Shown piece after piece: positions 50,136-58,412 of a stretch of 64,000 nucleotides of DNA (position 1 is its first letter; each line of letters begins with the position of its first letter). The notes under the pieces are model-generated. The model did no database searches and was not told the DNA's origin. It saw only the letters and a program-made list of their open reading frames with translations. The translations under genes were made by a program, and so were the position numbers. The DNA comes from Thalassobaculaceae bacterium (GTDB taxonomy: Bacteria > Pseudomonadota > Alphaproteobacteria > Thalassobaculales > Thalassobaculaceae), in the NCBI GenBank assembly GCA_029212785.1, contig JARGOG010000004.1, forward strand, positions 1 through 64,000. The letters are read 5' to 3'.

Positions 50136-51065
50136 ATGACAGACGGTTCCGATGCATCCTCGGTTCGGGGTCTGGGGGTCTGGCTCACCAGCGAGACTCC
50201 CTCGAGCCCGTTGCAGGCGCGCTGCATCCAGATCTATCTCGGCTGGCTCGGCCTGGCGCGTAACCCGCTGGCGATGCTGGGACTGGCGATTGTCGTCGCC
50301 CTGATCCTGGCGGCGATCTTCGCCCCGCTGATTGCCCCCTATGACCCGATTGCGCAGGACCTTCAGCGCCGCTTGCTGCCGCCGGGCACGCCGGGCAACC
50401 TGCTCGGCACCGACGAGCTCGGTCGCGATATTCTCAGCCGGCTGCTCTACGGCGCGCGGATCACGCTCTATGTGGTCGCCCTCGTGGTGGTCACGGCCCC
50501 GGTCTTCGGACTGCTGATCGGCACCGTCGCCGGCTATGCCGGTGGCTGGGTCGATACTGTTCTGATGCGGTTCACCGACGTATTCCTGGCCTTTCCGCGC
50601 CTGGTTCTGGCGCTCGCCTTCGTCGCCGCGCTTGGCCCCGGAATCGGCAACGCGGTGCTGGCGATCGCGCTCACCTCCTGGCCGCCCTATGCTCGCATCG
50701 CCCGGGCGGAGACGCTGACGATCCGCAATACCGACTTCATCTCGGCGATCCGTCTGCAGGGCGCCTCGCCGCTGCGCATCGTGGTCGGTCATGTGATGCC
50801 GCTCTGCCTCTCCAGTGTGATCGTGCGGGTCACCCTGGACATGGCCGGGATCATCCTGACCGCCGCCGGGCTCGGCTTCCTCGGCCTCGGCGCTCAGCCG
50901 CCGCTGCCGGAATGGGGCGCGATGATCTCCACCGGGCGGCTCTATATCCTCGACCAGTGGTGGGTGGCGACGATGCCGGGTCTGGCGATCTTCACCGTCA
51001 GCCTCGGGTTCAATCTGCTGGGCGACGGCCTGCGCGACGCCCTCGATCCGAGGTCCGGACGATGA
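50136..51065 (+). CDS. ABC transporter permease (DppC family)
   Basis: A 309-residue permease of the DppC type, recognised by NPLAMLGLAIVVALILAAIFAPLIAPYDP near residues 42-70, LLGTDELGRDILSRLLYGARI near 88-108, and the EAA loop DFISAIRLQGASPLRIVVGHVMP near 200-222. The ATG at 50136 follows GTGAGGGCGCG and lies 7 bases after the DppB-like stop. Its stop overlaps the first ATPase start (ATGA), supporting coordinated assembly. Confidence 0.92.
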   Translation: MTDGSDASSVRGLGVWLTSETPSSPLQARCIQIYLGWLGLARNPLAMLGLAIVVALILAAIFAPLIAPYDPIAQDLQRRLLPPGTPGNLLGTDELGRDILSRLLYGARITLYVVALVVVTAPVFGLLIGTVAGYAGGWVDTVLMRFTDVFLAFPRLVLALAFVAALGPGIGNAVLAIALTSWPPYARIARAETLTIRNTDFISAIRLQGASPLRIVVGHVMPLCLSSVIVRVTLDMAGIILTAAGLGFLGLGAQPPLPEWGAMISTGRLYILDQWWVATMPGLAIFTVSLGFNLLGDGLRDALDPRSGR

Positions 51066-51925
51066 GCGGGCCGCTGCTTGAGGTGGAGGGGCTTTCCGTC
51101 GATTTTCCAACGCGTAGCCGCACGGTTCAGGCGGTGCGCGACATCAGCTTTTCGGTCGGGCGGGAGAAAGTCGGCATCGTCGGCGAGTCCGGCTCCGGCA
51201 AGACCATGACCGGACGCGCCGTGCTCGGCCTGATCCGCCCGCCAGGGATCGTCACCGCCCGCAAGATGACGTTCGACGGCATCGACCTGACCGCGCTGTC
51301 CGAGCGACAGTACCGGCGGATCCGCGGCAACCGCATCGCCATGGTGATGCAGGATCCGAAATTCTCGCTGAACCCGGTGATGACCGTGGGCCGGCAGATC
51401 GACGAGGCGTATCGGGTGAGCACCCGAGCGGCCCCCGGCGAGGCACGCCGGCGCACGCTGGAGATGCTGGAGGCCGTGCGTATCCGCGATCCGGAACGGG
51501 TCTACCGTACCTATCCGCACGAGGTCTCCGGCGGCATGGGGCAGCGGATCATGATCGCGATGATGCTGATCGCGGAGCCCGATCTTCTGATCGCCGACGA
51601 GCCGACCTCCGCCCTCGACGTGACCGTGCAGATGCAGGTTCTGGCGATCGTCGACGATCTGGTCAGCCAGCGGGGTATGGGCCTGATGTTCATCTCCCAC
51701 GACCTCAACCTGGTCGCGTCGTTCTGCGACCGGGTGGTGATCATGTATGCGGGTCAGATCGTCGAGACCTGCCGGGCGTCGGAGTTGCACGCCGCCACCC
51801 ATCCCTATACCCGCGGCCTGCTGGCCTCGCTGCCCCGGGTCGATCAGCCGGTAGAGCGTCTGTCGACGCTGGTTCGCGACGAGTCCTGGAAGACGGAGCC
51901 CGGCGTCGATGCCCGCATCTCCTGA
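51062..51925 (+). CDS. ABC transporter ATP-binding protein (DppD family)
   Basis: A 287-residue ATPase: Walker A GESGSGKTMTGRAVLG near 41-56, Q-loop VMQDPKFSLNP near 95-105, signature VSGGMGQRIMIAMML near 156-170, Walker B DLLIADEPTSALD near 175-187, and a C-terminal oligopeptide-transporter extension. The signature reads SGGMGQ, as in many DppD proteins. The ATG at 51062 overlaps the DppC stop. The 3' end overlaps the next ATPase gene by 17 bases. Confidence 0.92.
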   Translation: MSGPLLEVEGLSVDFPTRSRTVQAVRDISFSVGREKVGIVGESGSGKTMTGRAVLGLIRPPGIVTARKMTFDGIDLTALSERQYRRIRGNRIAMVMQDPKFSLNPVMTVGRQIDEAYRVSTRAAPGEARRRTLEMLEAVRIRDPERVYRTYPHEVSGGMGQRIMIAMMLIAEPDLLIADEPTSALDVTVQMQVLAIVDDLVSQRGMGLMFISHDLNLVASFCDRVVIMYAGQIVETCRASELHAATHPYTRGLLASLPRVDQPVERLSTLVRDESWKTEPGVDARIS

Positions 51926-52721
51926 AACCGGCGCCGCCGGGATCGCCCTGCTGATCGCCCATCTGGACGTGCGCTTCGGCACGGGAGAGGGGGCGGTGCA
52001 TGCGGTGCGCGACACCTCGTTCACCGTGCGCCGGGGCGAGAGCTTCGGTCTGGTGGGCGAGTCCGGGTCCGGCAAGTCGACGGTGCTGCGCGCCATCGCC
52101 GGTCTGGCGCGGGGCTGGACCGGGCGGATCGCCGTCGACGGCAAGGATCTCGGCCCGAACCGCACGAAAGCGTTCTACGAGACGGTGCAGATGGTGTTCC
52201 AGGACCCCTATGGGTCGCTGCATCCGCGCCACACGGTCGACCGGACGCTGAGCGAGCCGGCGAAGATCCACGGGATCAAGGATATCGGGCCGCGGGTCGA
52301 GGCGCTGCTGCGCGATGTCGGGCTTGGGCCGGAATTCCGCTTCCGCTATCCCCACCAGCTCTCCGGCGGTCAGCGTCAGCGCGTGGCGATCGCCCGGGCG
52401 CTGATGCTGGAACCGCGCATTCTGCTGCTGGACGAACCGACCTCGGCGCTCGACGTGTCGGTGCAGGCGGAGATCCTGAACCTGCTGCAACGCCTGAAGC
52501 GCGAGCACGGGCTGACCTACATCCTGGTCAGCCACGATCTGGCGGTGATCGCCCATATGTGCGACCGGCTGGCGGTGATGAATGCCGGACGGATCGTCGA
52601 GGAGATGGATGTCGAGCAGCTCCGCCGCTCCGAGCCTCAGCACAACTACACCCGCCAACTCCTGAACGCCTCGCTTGGCTACGACCGCGAGACGGCGGAC
52701 ACGCTGCTCACCTTCGACTGA
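51909..52721 (+). CDS. ABC transporter ATP-binding protein (DppF family)
   Basis: A 270-residue ATPase pairing with the DppD-like subunit: Walker A GESGSGKSTVLRAIAG near 49-64, Q-loop FQDPYGSLHPRHT near 97-109, signature LSGGQRQRVAIARAL near 152-166, Walker B ILLLDEPTSALD near 174-185. The ATG at 51909 lies inside the end of the preceding gene. It ends the transporter operon; the next 162 bases hold no terminator with a U-run and lead to an amidohydrolase gene with its own ribosome-binding site. Confidence 0.92.
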   Translation: MPASPETGAAGIALLIAHLDVRFGTGEGAVHAVRDTSFTVRRGESFGLVGESGSGKSTVLRAIAGLARGWTGRIAVDGKDLGPNRTKAFYETVQMVFQDPYGSLHPRHTVDRTLSEPAKIHGIKDIGPRVEALLRDVGLGPEFRFRYPHQLSGGQRQRVAIARALMLEPRILLLDEPTSALDVSVQAEILNLLQRLKREHGLTYILVSHDLAVIAHMCDRLAVMNAGRIVEEMDVEQLRRSEPQHNYTRQLLNASLGYDRETADTLLTFD

Positions 52722-52883
52722 CTGCCGCATTCCAGGCGTGGGCTCCGGGGGCTGGATGCGGCGCCCGGTCGGCGCGATACTCAGACCAAAGGTGACGGCT
52801 CGGAAAATAGCGGCATCAGACCGCGTCCGGATCGGGCAAGAATCCTGAAGAAAATCAAGGCTCCAAGCAGCCGGGGAGGAATA

Positions 52884-53717
52884 GTGGAGATTGTCGACGC
52901 GCAGATTCACGTCTGGGGGACCGGGCTGCCGAGCAACATGGCGCACTGGCAGATCACGTCGTTCACCGCAGCCGAGGCCATCGCGCTGATGGATGAGGGC
53001 GGGGTCGATGCCGCCGTGATCCATCCGCCCGGCTGGGACCCCGGATCGACCGACATGGCGATGAGCGCGGTGCGGGACTATCCCGGCCGTTTCGCCATCA
53101 TCGGCGCCGTGGATTTGGGGACGGCGGAGGAGAGCCAGGCGGCGATGGCAAACTGGCGCGACCAGACCGGCATGCTCGGTTTGCGCTGCATGTTCCTCGA
53201 CGGCGAGGACAGACGGCGCCTGCACGACGGCGAACTCGACTGGTTCTGGGCGGCGGCGGAGCGTCATGGCATCCCGGTGACCACGCTGGCCACCGGGTCC
53301 TTCGATGTGCTGGGAGAGGTTGCGGCCCGTTATCCGGGCATGCGTCTCACCATCGATCATCTGGGCGGCATGGGCGGCAACACGACCCTCAAGGACGCCG
53401 CGGCCATGACCCACATGCCGGATCTCCTGAAACTCGCGACGCTGCCGAATGTCGCGGTCAAGGCGACCGGAGCGCCGGGTTATTCCAGCGAGGCCTATCC
53501 GTTCCCGGCGATGCACACCTACCTGCGGCAAATCTTCGACGCCTTCGGCCCCGACCGCATGTTCTGGGGCACGGACATCTCCAAGATGCCCTGTTCCTGG
53601 CGGGATTGCGTCACCTTGTTCACCGAGGAGCTGTCCTGGCTCGCCGGCGACGACCTGTCACGGGTGATGGGCGGTGCGGTGCGCGACTGGTGGGGCTGGC
53701 CGCGGGAGGGTCGTTAA
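52884..53717 (+). CDS. Amidohydrolase family 2 (TIM-barrel) protein
   Basis: A 277-residue amidohydrolase_2 family protein (PF04909 type, as in 2-pyrone-4,6-dicarboxylate lactonase and decarboxylases). The N-terminal VDAQIHVW supplies one metal-type His, LTIDHLGGMGG near 153-163 and MFWGTDISKMP near 230-240 carry the other conserved His and Asp. The GTG start at 52884 follows GGGGAGGA. Members hydrolyse lactones or decarboxylate aromatic acids. It may belong with the upstream ABC transporter and monooxygenase. Only 20 bases separate it from the convergent phosphonopyruvate hydrolase gene. Confidence 0.83.
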   Translation: MEIVDAQIHVWGTGLPSNMAHWQITSFTAAEAIALMDEGGVDAAVIHPPGWDPGSTDMAMSAVRDYPGRFAIIGAVDLGTAEESQAAMANWRDQTGMLGLRCMFLDGEDRRRLHDGELDWFWAAAERHGIPVTTLATGSFDVLGEVAARYPGMRLTIDHLGGMGGNTTLKDAAAMTHMPDLLKLATLPNVAVKATGAPGYSSEAYPFPAMHTYLRQIFDAFGPDRMFWGTDISKMPCSWRDCVTLFTEELSWLAGDDLSRVMGGAVRDWWGWPREGR

Positions 53718-53737
53718 TCCGTGGGGTCGATGGCGGG

Positions 53738-54610
53738 TCAGCGCAGGTAGTCGGTCTCCAGGCGCTTGACCTCGTCCATGTCCTGCAGCCGGAAAACTTC
53801 GGCGACGGGGACGATTTCCCGGTCGGCGTTGTGGATGCCGCCATCGTCTAGAATCTGGCGGAACACCCGCTGCATCGCCGTGACCGCAGCGCGCATGGCG
53901 TGGTTGCCCCAGATGGCGATGCCGACCTTGCCGGTGGCGCGCATGCGCTCGACCGTCATCTCCGGATAGGAGGTCGGGACCAGCACGATCGGTCGGCTGC
54001 CGTCCCAGGCGTCGATGAAGGCCGATATCTCCTCCGGTGACGTCGACTTGGAATGCACGAGGATCATGTCCGCTCCGGCCTCTACATAGGCATGGGCGCG
54101 CCGCAGCGCCTCCTCCTGGCCGAGCCCCGCGATCAGCGCTTCTGTGCGGGCGATGATCGTGAAGCGGTCGTCCCGTCGCGCGCCCCGCGCCGCTTCGATC
54201 TTGCCCTGGAACTCCTCGATGCGGACCATCTCCTGGCGCCCGCCCTCGATCAGGCTGGTCACCTTGGGAAAGCTCTTGTCCTCGATCACCACGGCGGCGA
54301 CCCCGGCGCGCTCATAGGCGCGGACCGCATGGTCGACATTGACCGCATTGCCGAAGCCGGTGTCGATATCGGCGATCATCGGCAGGCCGCTCTGCTCGAC
54401 GATGGCGCGCACCATGTCGAGATGCTGGGTCATGGTGATCAGGCTGACATCCGGCAGTCCGTAGAGGGCGGAGAGTTCGAACCCCGATCCCCAGAGCGCA
54501 TCGAACCCGGCTTCTTCCGCAAGCTTGGCCGAGATCGGCGAATGCGTGGACATGGCTTGGAGGATGCCCTTGCGGGCGACCAGGTCTTTGAGGCTATGGG
54601 GTTGCGTCAT
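53738..54610 (-). CDS. pphA: Phosphonopyruvate hydrolase (PEP mutase/ICL superfamily)
   Basis: A 290-residue ICL/PEPM-superfamily enzyme, the size of the Variovorax phosphonopyruvate hydrolase. GFDALWGSGFELSA near 32-45, ADIDTGFGNAVNVDH near 77-91 (Mg2+ ligands) and IEDKSFPKVTSLIEGGRQE near 108-126 are characteristic. The gating-loop residue that is Asn in PEP mutase is Thr118 here, the residue described for phosphonopyruvate hydrolase. The GNHAMRAAV near 250 also matches. The reaction would be phosphonopyruvate + water to pyruvate + phosphate, part of phosphonoalanine use. The ATG at 54610 gives the family length; upstream frame to 54709 is not conserved. No phosphonate transporter or C-P lyase genes are nearby, so the source of phosphonopyruvate is not evident. 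Confidence 0.78.
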   Translation of the reverse strand: MTQPHSLKDLVARKGILQAMSTHSPISAKLAEEAGFDALWGSGFELSALYGLPDVSLITMTQHLDMVRAIVEQSGLPMIADIDTGFGNAVNVDHAVRAYERAGVAAVVIEDKSFPKVTSLIEGGRQEMVRIEEFQGKIEAARGARRDDRFTIIARTEALIAGLGQEEALRRAHAYVEAGADMILVHSKSTSPEEISAFIDAWDGSRPIVLVPTSYPEMTVERMRATGKVGIAIWGNHAMRAAVTAMQRVFRQILDDGGIHNADREIVPVAEVFRLQDMDEVKRLETDYLR

Positions 54611-54783
54611 GGTCTGACCTTTGGAGCTGCACGTTGATCGGCGCCTCGGGGCGAGGCGGGGAGCGTCCAGTCTCGACCGCAACACGCCGATCTGCAAATG
54701 GCGGCTCATCGGTCTTTGCCCCTCGATTTCCCCGTCCGCATGGAACAGGCTTCACGAGAGGATCGACGCTGGGAGAGATGCGG

Positions 54784-56340
54784 GTGCGCCAGGATTACGA
54801 CTACATCATCATCGGCGGCGGTTCGGCGGGCGCAGTACTGGCGGCACGGCTCAGCGAGGACCCGAGGGTGGGCGTGCTGCTGCTAGAGGCGGGACGCGAC
54901 TTCCGCACGGCCGACACGCCCGAGCATATCCGCATCCCGAACCCGCTGCGGGCCATCGGCGACGACAATTACCGCTGGCCCCAGTTGATGGCGCGGCGCA
55001 CCGAACGGCAGGATCCGAAACTGCTGTGGCGCGGCCGGGCGATCGGCGGCAGCTCGACCATCAACGGTCAGATCGCCATCCGCGGCGTCCCTGACGATTT
55101 CGAACGCTGGGCCGCGCTGGGGTGCGTCGGCTGGGATTGGGACGCGGTGCTGCCCTACTTCAACAAGCTGGAGGACGATGTCGATTTCGGCGACGCCCCC
55201 TATCACGGCAAAGGCGGGCCGATCCCGGTCTACCGCGCGCCGGTCGAGCAATGGGGATCTGTCGATCGAGCGATGAAGGACGCCGCCCTCGGCCTCGGCT
55301 ACCCCTGGTGCGAGGATCACAACGCGCCGACCGGGACCGGCGCGTCGCCCTACGCCATCAACAGCCGGGCCGGCCTCCGGATCTCGACAAATGACGGGTA
55401 TCTCGAGCCGGCGCGCGACCGGGCCAATCTGACGATCGTGGGCAACGCGCTGGTCGACACGCTGTCGGTCGAGGGCAACCGGCCCCATGTCAGCGGCGTC
55501 ACGGTAACCATCGACGGTCAGCGCCGGTCGGTGCGGGCCACGCGGGAGGTCATCCTGTCGGCGGGCGCCATTCATTCTCCGGCGATCCTGCAACGCTCGG
55601 GCATCGGGCCGGCGGACCATCTCAAGGCGTTGGGTATCGGCGTGGTGGTCGACCGCCCGGTGGGGGATAATCTGCTCGATCATCCCGCCCTCGGCATCTT
55701 CCTCGCGCTGAACGACACCGCCCGAGTCGCCACGCGGATGCACCGTCACACCAACTGCTGCCTGCGCTATTCCTCCGGCCTCGCCGGGGCGGGCGAGAAC
55801 GACATGATCATGATCGCCGGCAACCTGCGCTCGGAGGCCGATGGCGATCTGGCGCGCGGGCGCATCATCGTCTCGGTCTATCAGGCGTTCAGTCAGGGAA
55901 CGGTACGCATCGCTTCCGTCGACCCGACCCTCGACCCGATGGTGGAGGAGCGCATGCTGTCCGATGAGCGCGACCTCTTGCGCATGCGTGACGGGGTGCG
56001 CCGGCTGCGCGAAATCGGGCGCCATGCGGGCATCCGGACGGTCGCCTCGCGGGTCGAGTACGGCACCACCGGCCGGTCGATCGAGGACGAGCTTGCCGGC
56101 GACGAACTCGACGACTGGATGATGGCCGAATGCTCCGACGCACAGCATGCCAGCGGCACCTGCCGCATGGGGGCGGCAGACGATCCGCGTGCCGTTGTCG
56201 ACCCGGCCTGCCGGCTGATCGGCTGCACCGGTCTGCGGGTGATCGACGCGTCGGTGATGCCCGAGGTGGTGCGCGCGAACACACACCTGACGACGGTCAT
56301 GATCGCCGAGAAGATGGCGGATGCGCTGAAGGGCGGGTGA
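54784..56340 (+). CDS. GMC family oxidoreductase (choline dehydrogenase-like)
   Basis: A 518-residue glucose-methanol-choline oxidoreductase. The FAD motif DYIIIGGGSAGAVLAARLSEDP is near residues 5-26, GGSSTINGQIAIRG near 88-101 is the GMC signature, and the C-terminal active-site His lies in DAQHASGTCRMG near 452-463, followed by the conserved NTHLTTVMIAEKMAD. It oxidises a primary alcohol with FAD. GGGAGAG at 54771-54777 sits directly against an ATG at 54778, so the GTG two codons later (54784), spaced six bases from that site, is the better start; the difference is two residues. It is divergent from pphA across 173 bases. Confidence 0.88.
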   Translation: MRQDYDYIIIGGGSAGAVLAARLSEDPRVGVLLLEAGRDFRTADTPEHIRIPNPLRAIGDDNYRWPQLMARRTERQDPKLLWRGRAIGGSSTINGQIAIRGVPDDFERWAALGCVGWDWDAVLPYFNKLEDDVDFGDAPYHGKGGPIPVYRAPVEQWGSVDRAMKDAALGLGYPWCEDHNAPTGTGASPYAINSRAGLRISTNDGYLEPARDRANLTIVGNALVDTLSVEGNRPHVSGVTVTIDGQRRSVRATREVILSAGAIHSPAILQRSGIGPADHLKALGIGVVVDRPVGDNLLDHPALGIFLALNDTARVATRMHRHTNCCLRYSSGLAGAGENDMIMIAGNLRSEADGDLARGRIIVSVYQAFSQGTVRIASVDPTLDPMVEERMLSDERDLLRMRDGVRRLREIGRHAGIRTVASRVEYGTTGRSIEDELAGDELDDWMMAECSDAQHASGTCRMGAADDPRAVVDPACRLIGCTGLRVIDASVMPEVVRANTHLTTVMIAEKMADALKGG

Positions 56341-56396
56341 GGGCGGCCGCCTGCCGCGATCACGCTCGGCGCGATTGCAAAGTCGAGGCTTTGTTC

Positions 56397-56415
56397 ATCG
56401 ACTAGGTCGATTTTT
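56397..56415 (+). terminator. Short hairpin with U-run after the GMC gene
   Basis: ATCGAC-TAG-GTCGAT is a perfect palindrome followed by TTTTT, 57 bases after the GMC stop and 88 before the HAD gene start. The 6-base stem is short; an alternative pairing AGTCGA (56381) with TCGACT is possible. It may be a terminator or an operator for the HAD gene. Confidence 0.4.
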
Positions 56416-56498
56416 ACATTCGAATTATCGATTTCCCCACTTCATTTCGTCTCCGCACCATGCCCCCCGGTCACTGAACACCACCGAGGGAGAGATAC

Positions 56499-57206
56499 AT
56501 GGAACGGCCGGAAATCCTGAAGCGCGAAACCAAGGTGCTGGTATTCGATCAATACGGCACCGTTGTCGACATGCAGTCCGGACTGACCGATATCGCGACG
56601 CCCTTTCTGAAAGCGAAAGGCTGGGACGGCGAGGCGCATCGCTTCGTGACCTGGTGGCGGCGAACCCATTACGAGAACTCGATGATCGATGCGCTGTGCG
56701 ACCGTGGTCACACGCCCTATCGTCAGATCGGCCACCGGGCCGTGTCCTACGTCATGGACCGTTGCGGCATCGACTATACCCAGGGCGAAGTTGAATGGCT
56801 GGTCGCGCAGATCGAGACGCTGAAGCCGTTTCCGGACGTTCTGGTGGCCCTGGAACAGCTCCGCCGCGCCGGTTACCGCCTGGCGATCCTGTCGAACGGG
56901 GACCGGGACATGCTGGAGGCGGCGAAGCCGCATATCGGCTTTGCCTTCGACCATGTGATCTCGGTGCAGGAAGCCGGCTATTTCAAGCCACACTGGAAGA
57001 CCTATGCCACCGCCGAGACCCTGATCGGTCTGGATCGCGGCAGTTGTCTGTTCGTCGCCAATCACGCCTTCGATTGCATCGGCGCCAAGTCCTACGGCAT
57101 GCGGACGGCCTTCATCGACCGCCGCCGGCGCCCGTTCGGAGAGACACCGCACCAGGCCGATCTGATCGTTGCCGATTTCGCCGAACTCGCCGCGGCGCTG
57201 GTCTGA
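56499..57206 (+). CDS. HAD superfamily hydrolase, haloacid dehalogenase type II-like
   Basis: A 235-residue HAD-fold hydrolase. The nucleophile is Asp17 with Thr21 in VFDQYGT, WWRRTHYENS near 48-57 carries the cap arginine, LAILSNGDRDM near 126-136 the motif II Ser, and YFKPHWKTY near 160 the motif III Lys. In the fourth motif the L-2-haloacid dehalogenase pattern SSNAWD reads ANHAFD (187-192), so two substrate-contact residues differ. Either a diverged dehalogenase or a phosphatase-like enzyme is possible. The ATG at 56499 follows GAGGGAGAG. It lies 5 bases before the CoA-transferase gene and probably in one operon with it and the LysR gene. Confidence 0.82.
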   Translation: MERPEILKRETKVLVFDQYGTVVDMQSGLTDIATPFLKAKGWDGEAHRFVTWWRRTHYENSMIDALCDRGHTPYRQIGHRAVSYVMDRCGIDYTQGEVEWLVAQIETLKPFPDVLVALEQLRRAGYRLAILSNGDRDMLEAAKPHIGFAFDHVISVQEAGYFKPHWKTYATAETLIGLDRGSCLFVANHAFDCIGAKSYGMRTAFIDRRRRPFGETPHQADLIVADFAELAAALV

Positions 57207-57211
57207 CCGCC

Positions 57212-58402
57212 ATGCGACCGTTGGACGGAATCAGGGTGGTCGACCTCACACGGGTGGTGTCCGGTCCCTTCTGCACCATGCAACTCGGCGATCTGGGCGC
57301 CGAGGTCATCAAGGTCGAGCGCCCGGGCAAGGGGGACGACGCCCGGGCCTTCGCACCGCCCTATCAGGGCGATCAGTCCGCCTATTTCCTGTCGATCAAC
57401 CGCAACAAGCGGGGCATCGCGCTCGATCTGTCGGCGGCGGAGGGCAAGGACGTCCTCTGGCGGCTTATCGAGACCAGCGACATCCTGGTCGAGAACTTCC
57501 GCCCAGGTGTGATGGACCGCCTCGGCTTCGGCTATGAGGCGGTTCGGGCCCGGCGCAGCTCTCTGATCTATGCGTCGATCTCCGGCTTCGGCGACGACGG
57601 TCCGCAGCGCGACCGGCCGGGCTATGACGTCATCGTTCAAGGGGAGGCCGGACTGATGGACCTGACCGGCCCATCGGACGGGCCGCCGAACAAGGTCGGC
57701 ACCTCGATCGCCGACCTCGCCTCGGGACTGACGGCGGCTCAGGGAATCCTCGCCGCCCTTTATGCGCGCCGCGACAGCGGCGAGGGGCAACACGTACGCG
57801 TCTCGATGTTCGAGGCGACGGCGGCGCTGCTCACGTTCAACGCCGGCATCTACTTTGCGACGGGGCAGAGCCCCAGGCGGCGCGGGAACGAGCATGCGAC
57901 AATCGTGCCGTATGAAACCTTCGAGGCCTCGGATGGCTGGATCAATCTCGGTGTCGCCAATGACGACCTCTGGCGGCGCTTCTGCAAGGCGGCCGACCGG
58001 GCCGAGCTGGGGGAGGATCCGCGCTATGCCCAGGCCGCGGATCGTGTGCGGGCACGCGCCGATCTGGTGCCGCTCGTCCAGTCGATCATCGCACAGCACA
58101 GCCGGCAGCATTGGCTGGATCGGCTCGATGCGGCCGGCGTCCCCTGCGGTGCGATCCGCAGCGTCGGGGAGGTATGCGACGGGGAACTCTTGCGGGCTCG
58201 GGACCGGATCGCCGTCGTCGACCATCCGAGTGCCGGGGCGGTGCGAATGATCAAGAGCCCGGTCGATCTCAGCGACACGCCTCTCGACCGCTACGCGCCA
58301 CCGCCGCGGCTGGGCGAACACACGGAGGCGATTCTGCAGGGGCTGTTGGGTTTCACGCCGCAGGAAGTACGATCGATGAGGGATAAGGGGGTCATCGGAT
58401 GA
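57212..58402 (+). CDS. CaiB/BaiF family III CoA-transferase
   Basis: A 396-residue family III CoA-transferase. The N-terminal MRPLDGIRVVDLTRVVSGPF and LGDLGAEVIKVERPGKGDD near 26-44 are typical; the catalytic aspartate, which forms the acyl anhydride, is Asp139 in RPGYDVIVQG. It transfers CoA to a carboxylic acid, usually from succinyl-CoA or a related donor. The ATG at 57212 has only a weak ribosome-binding site and likely depends on coupling with the HAD gene ending five bases earlier. Following a LysR gene 10 bases on, it forms a small catabolic operon. Confidence 0.9.
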   Translation: MRPLDGIRVVDLTRVVSGPFCTMQLGDLGAEVIKVERPGKGDDARAFAPPYQGDQSAYFLSINRNKRGIALDLSAAEGKDVLWRLIETSDILVENFRPGVMDRLGFGYEAVRARRSSLIYASISGFGDDGPQRDRPGYDVIVQGEAGLMDLTGPSDGPPNKVGTSIADLASGLTAAQGILAALYARRDSGEGQHVRVSMFEATAALLTFNAGIYFATGQSPRRRGNEHATIVPYETFEASDGWINLGVANDDLWRRFCKAADRAELGEDPRYAQAADRVRARADLVPLVQSIIAQHSRQHWLDRLDAAGVPCGAIRSVGEVCDGELLRARDRIAVVDHPSAGAVRMIKSPVDLSDTPLDRYAPPPRLGEHTEAILQGLLGFTPQEVRSMRDKGVIG

Positions 58403-58412
58403 GAACCGGTTC

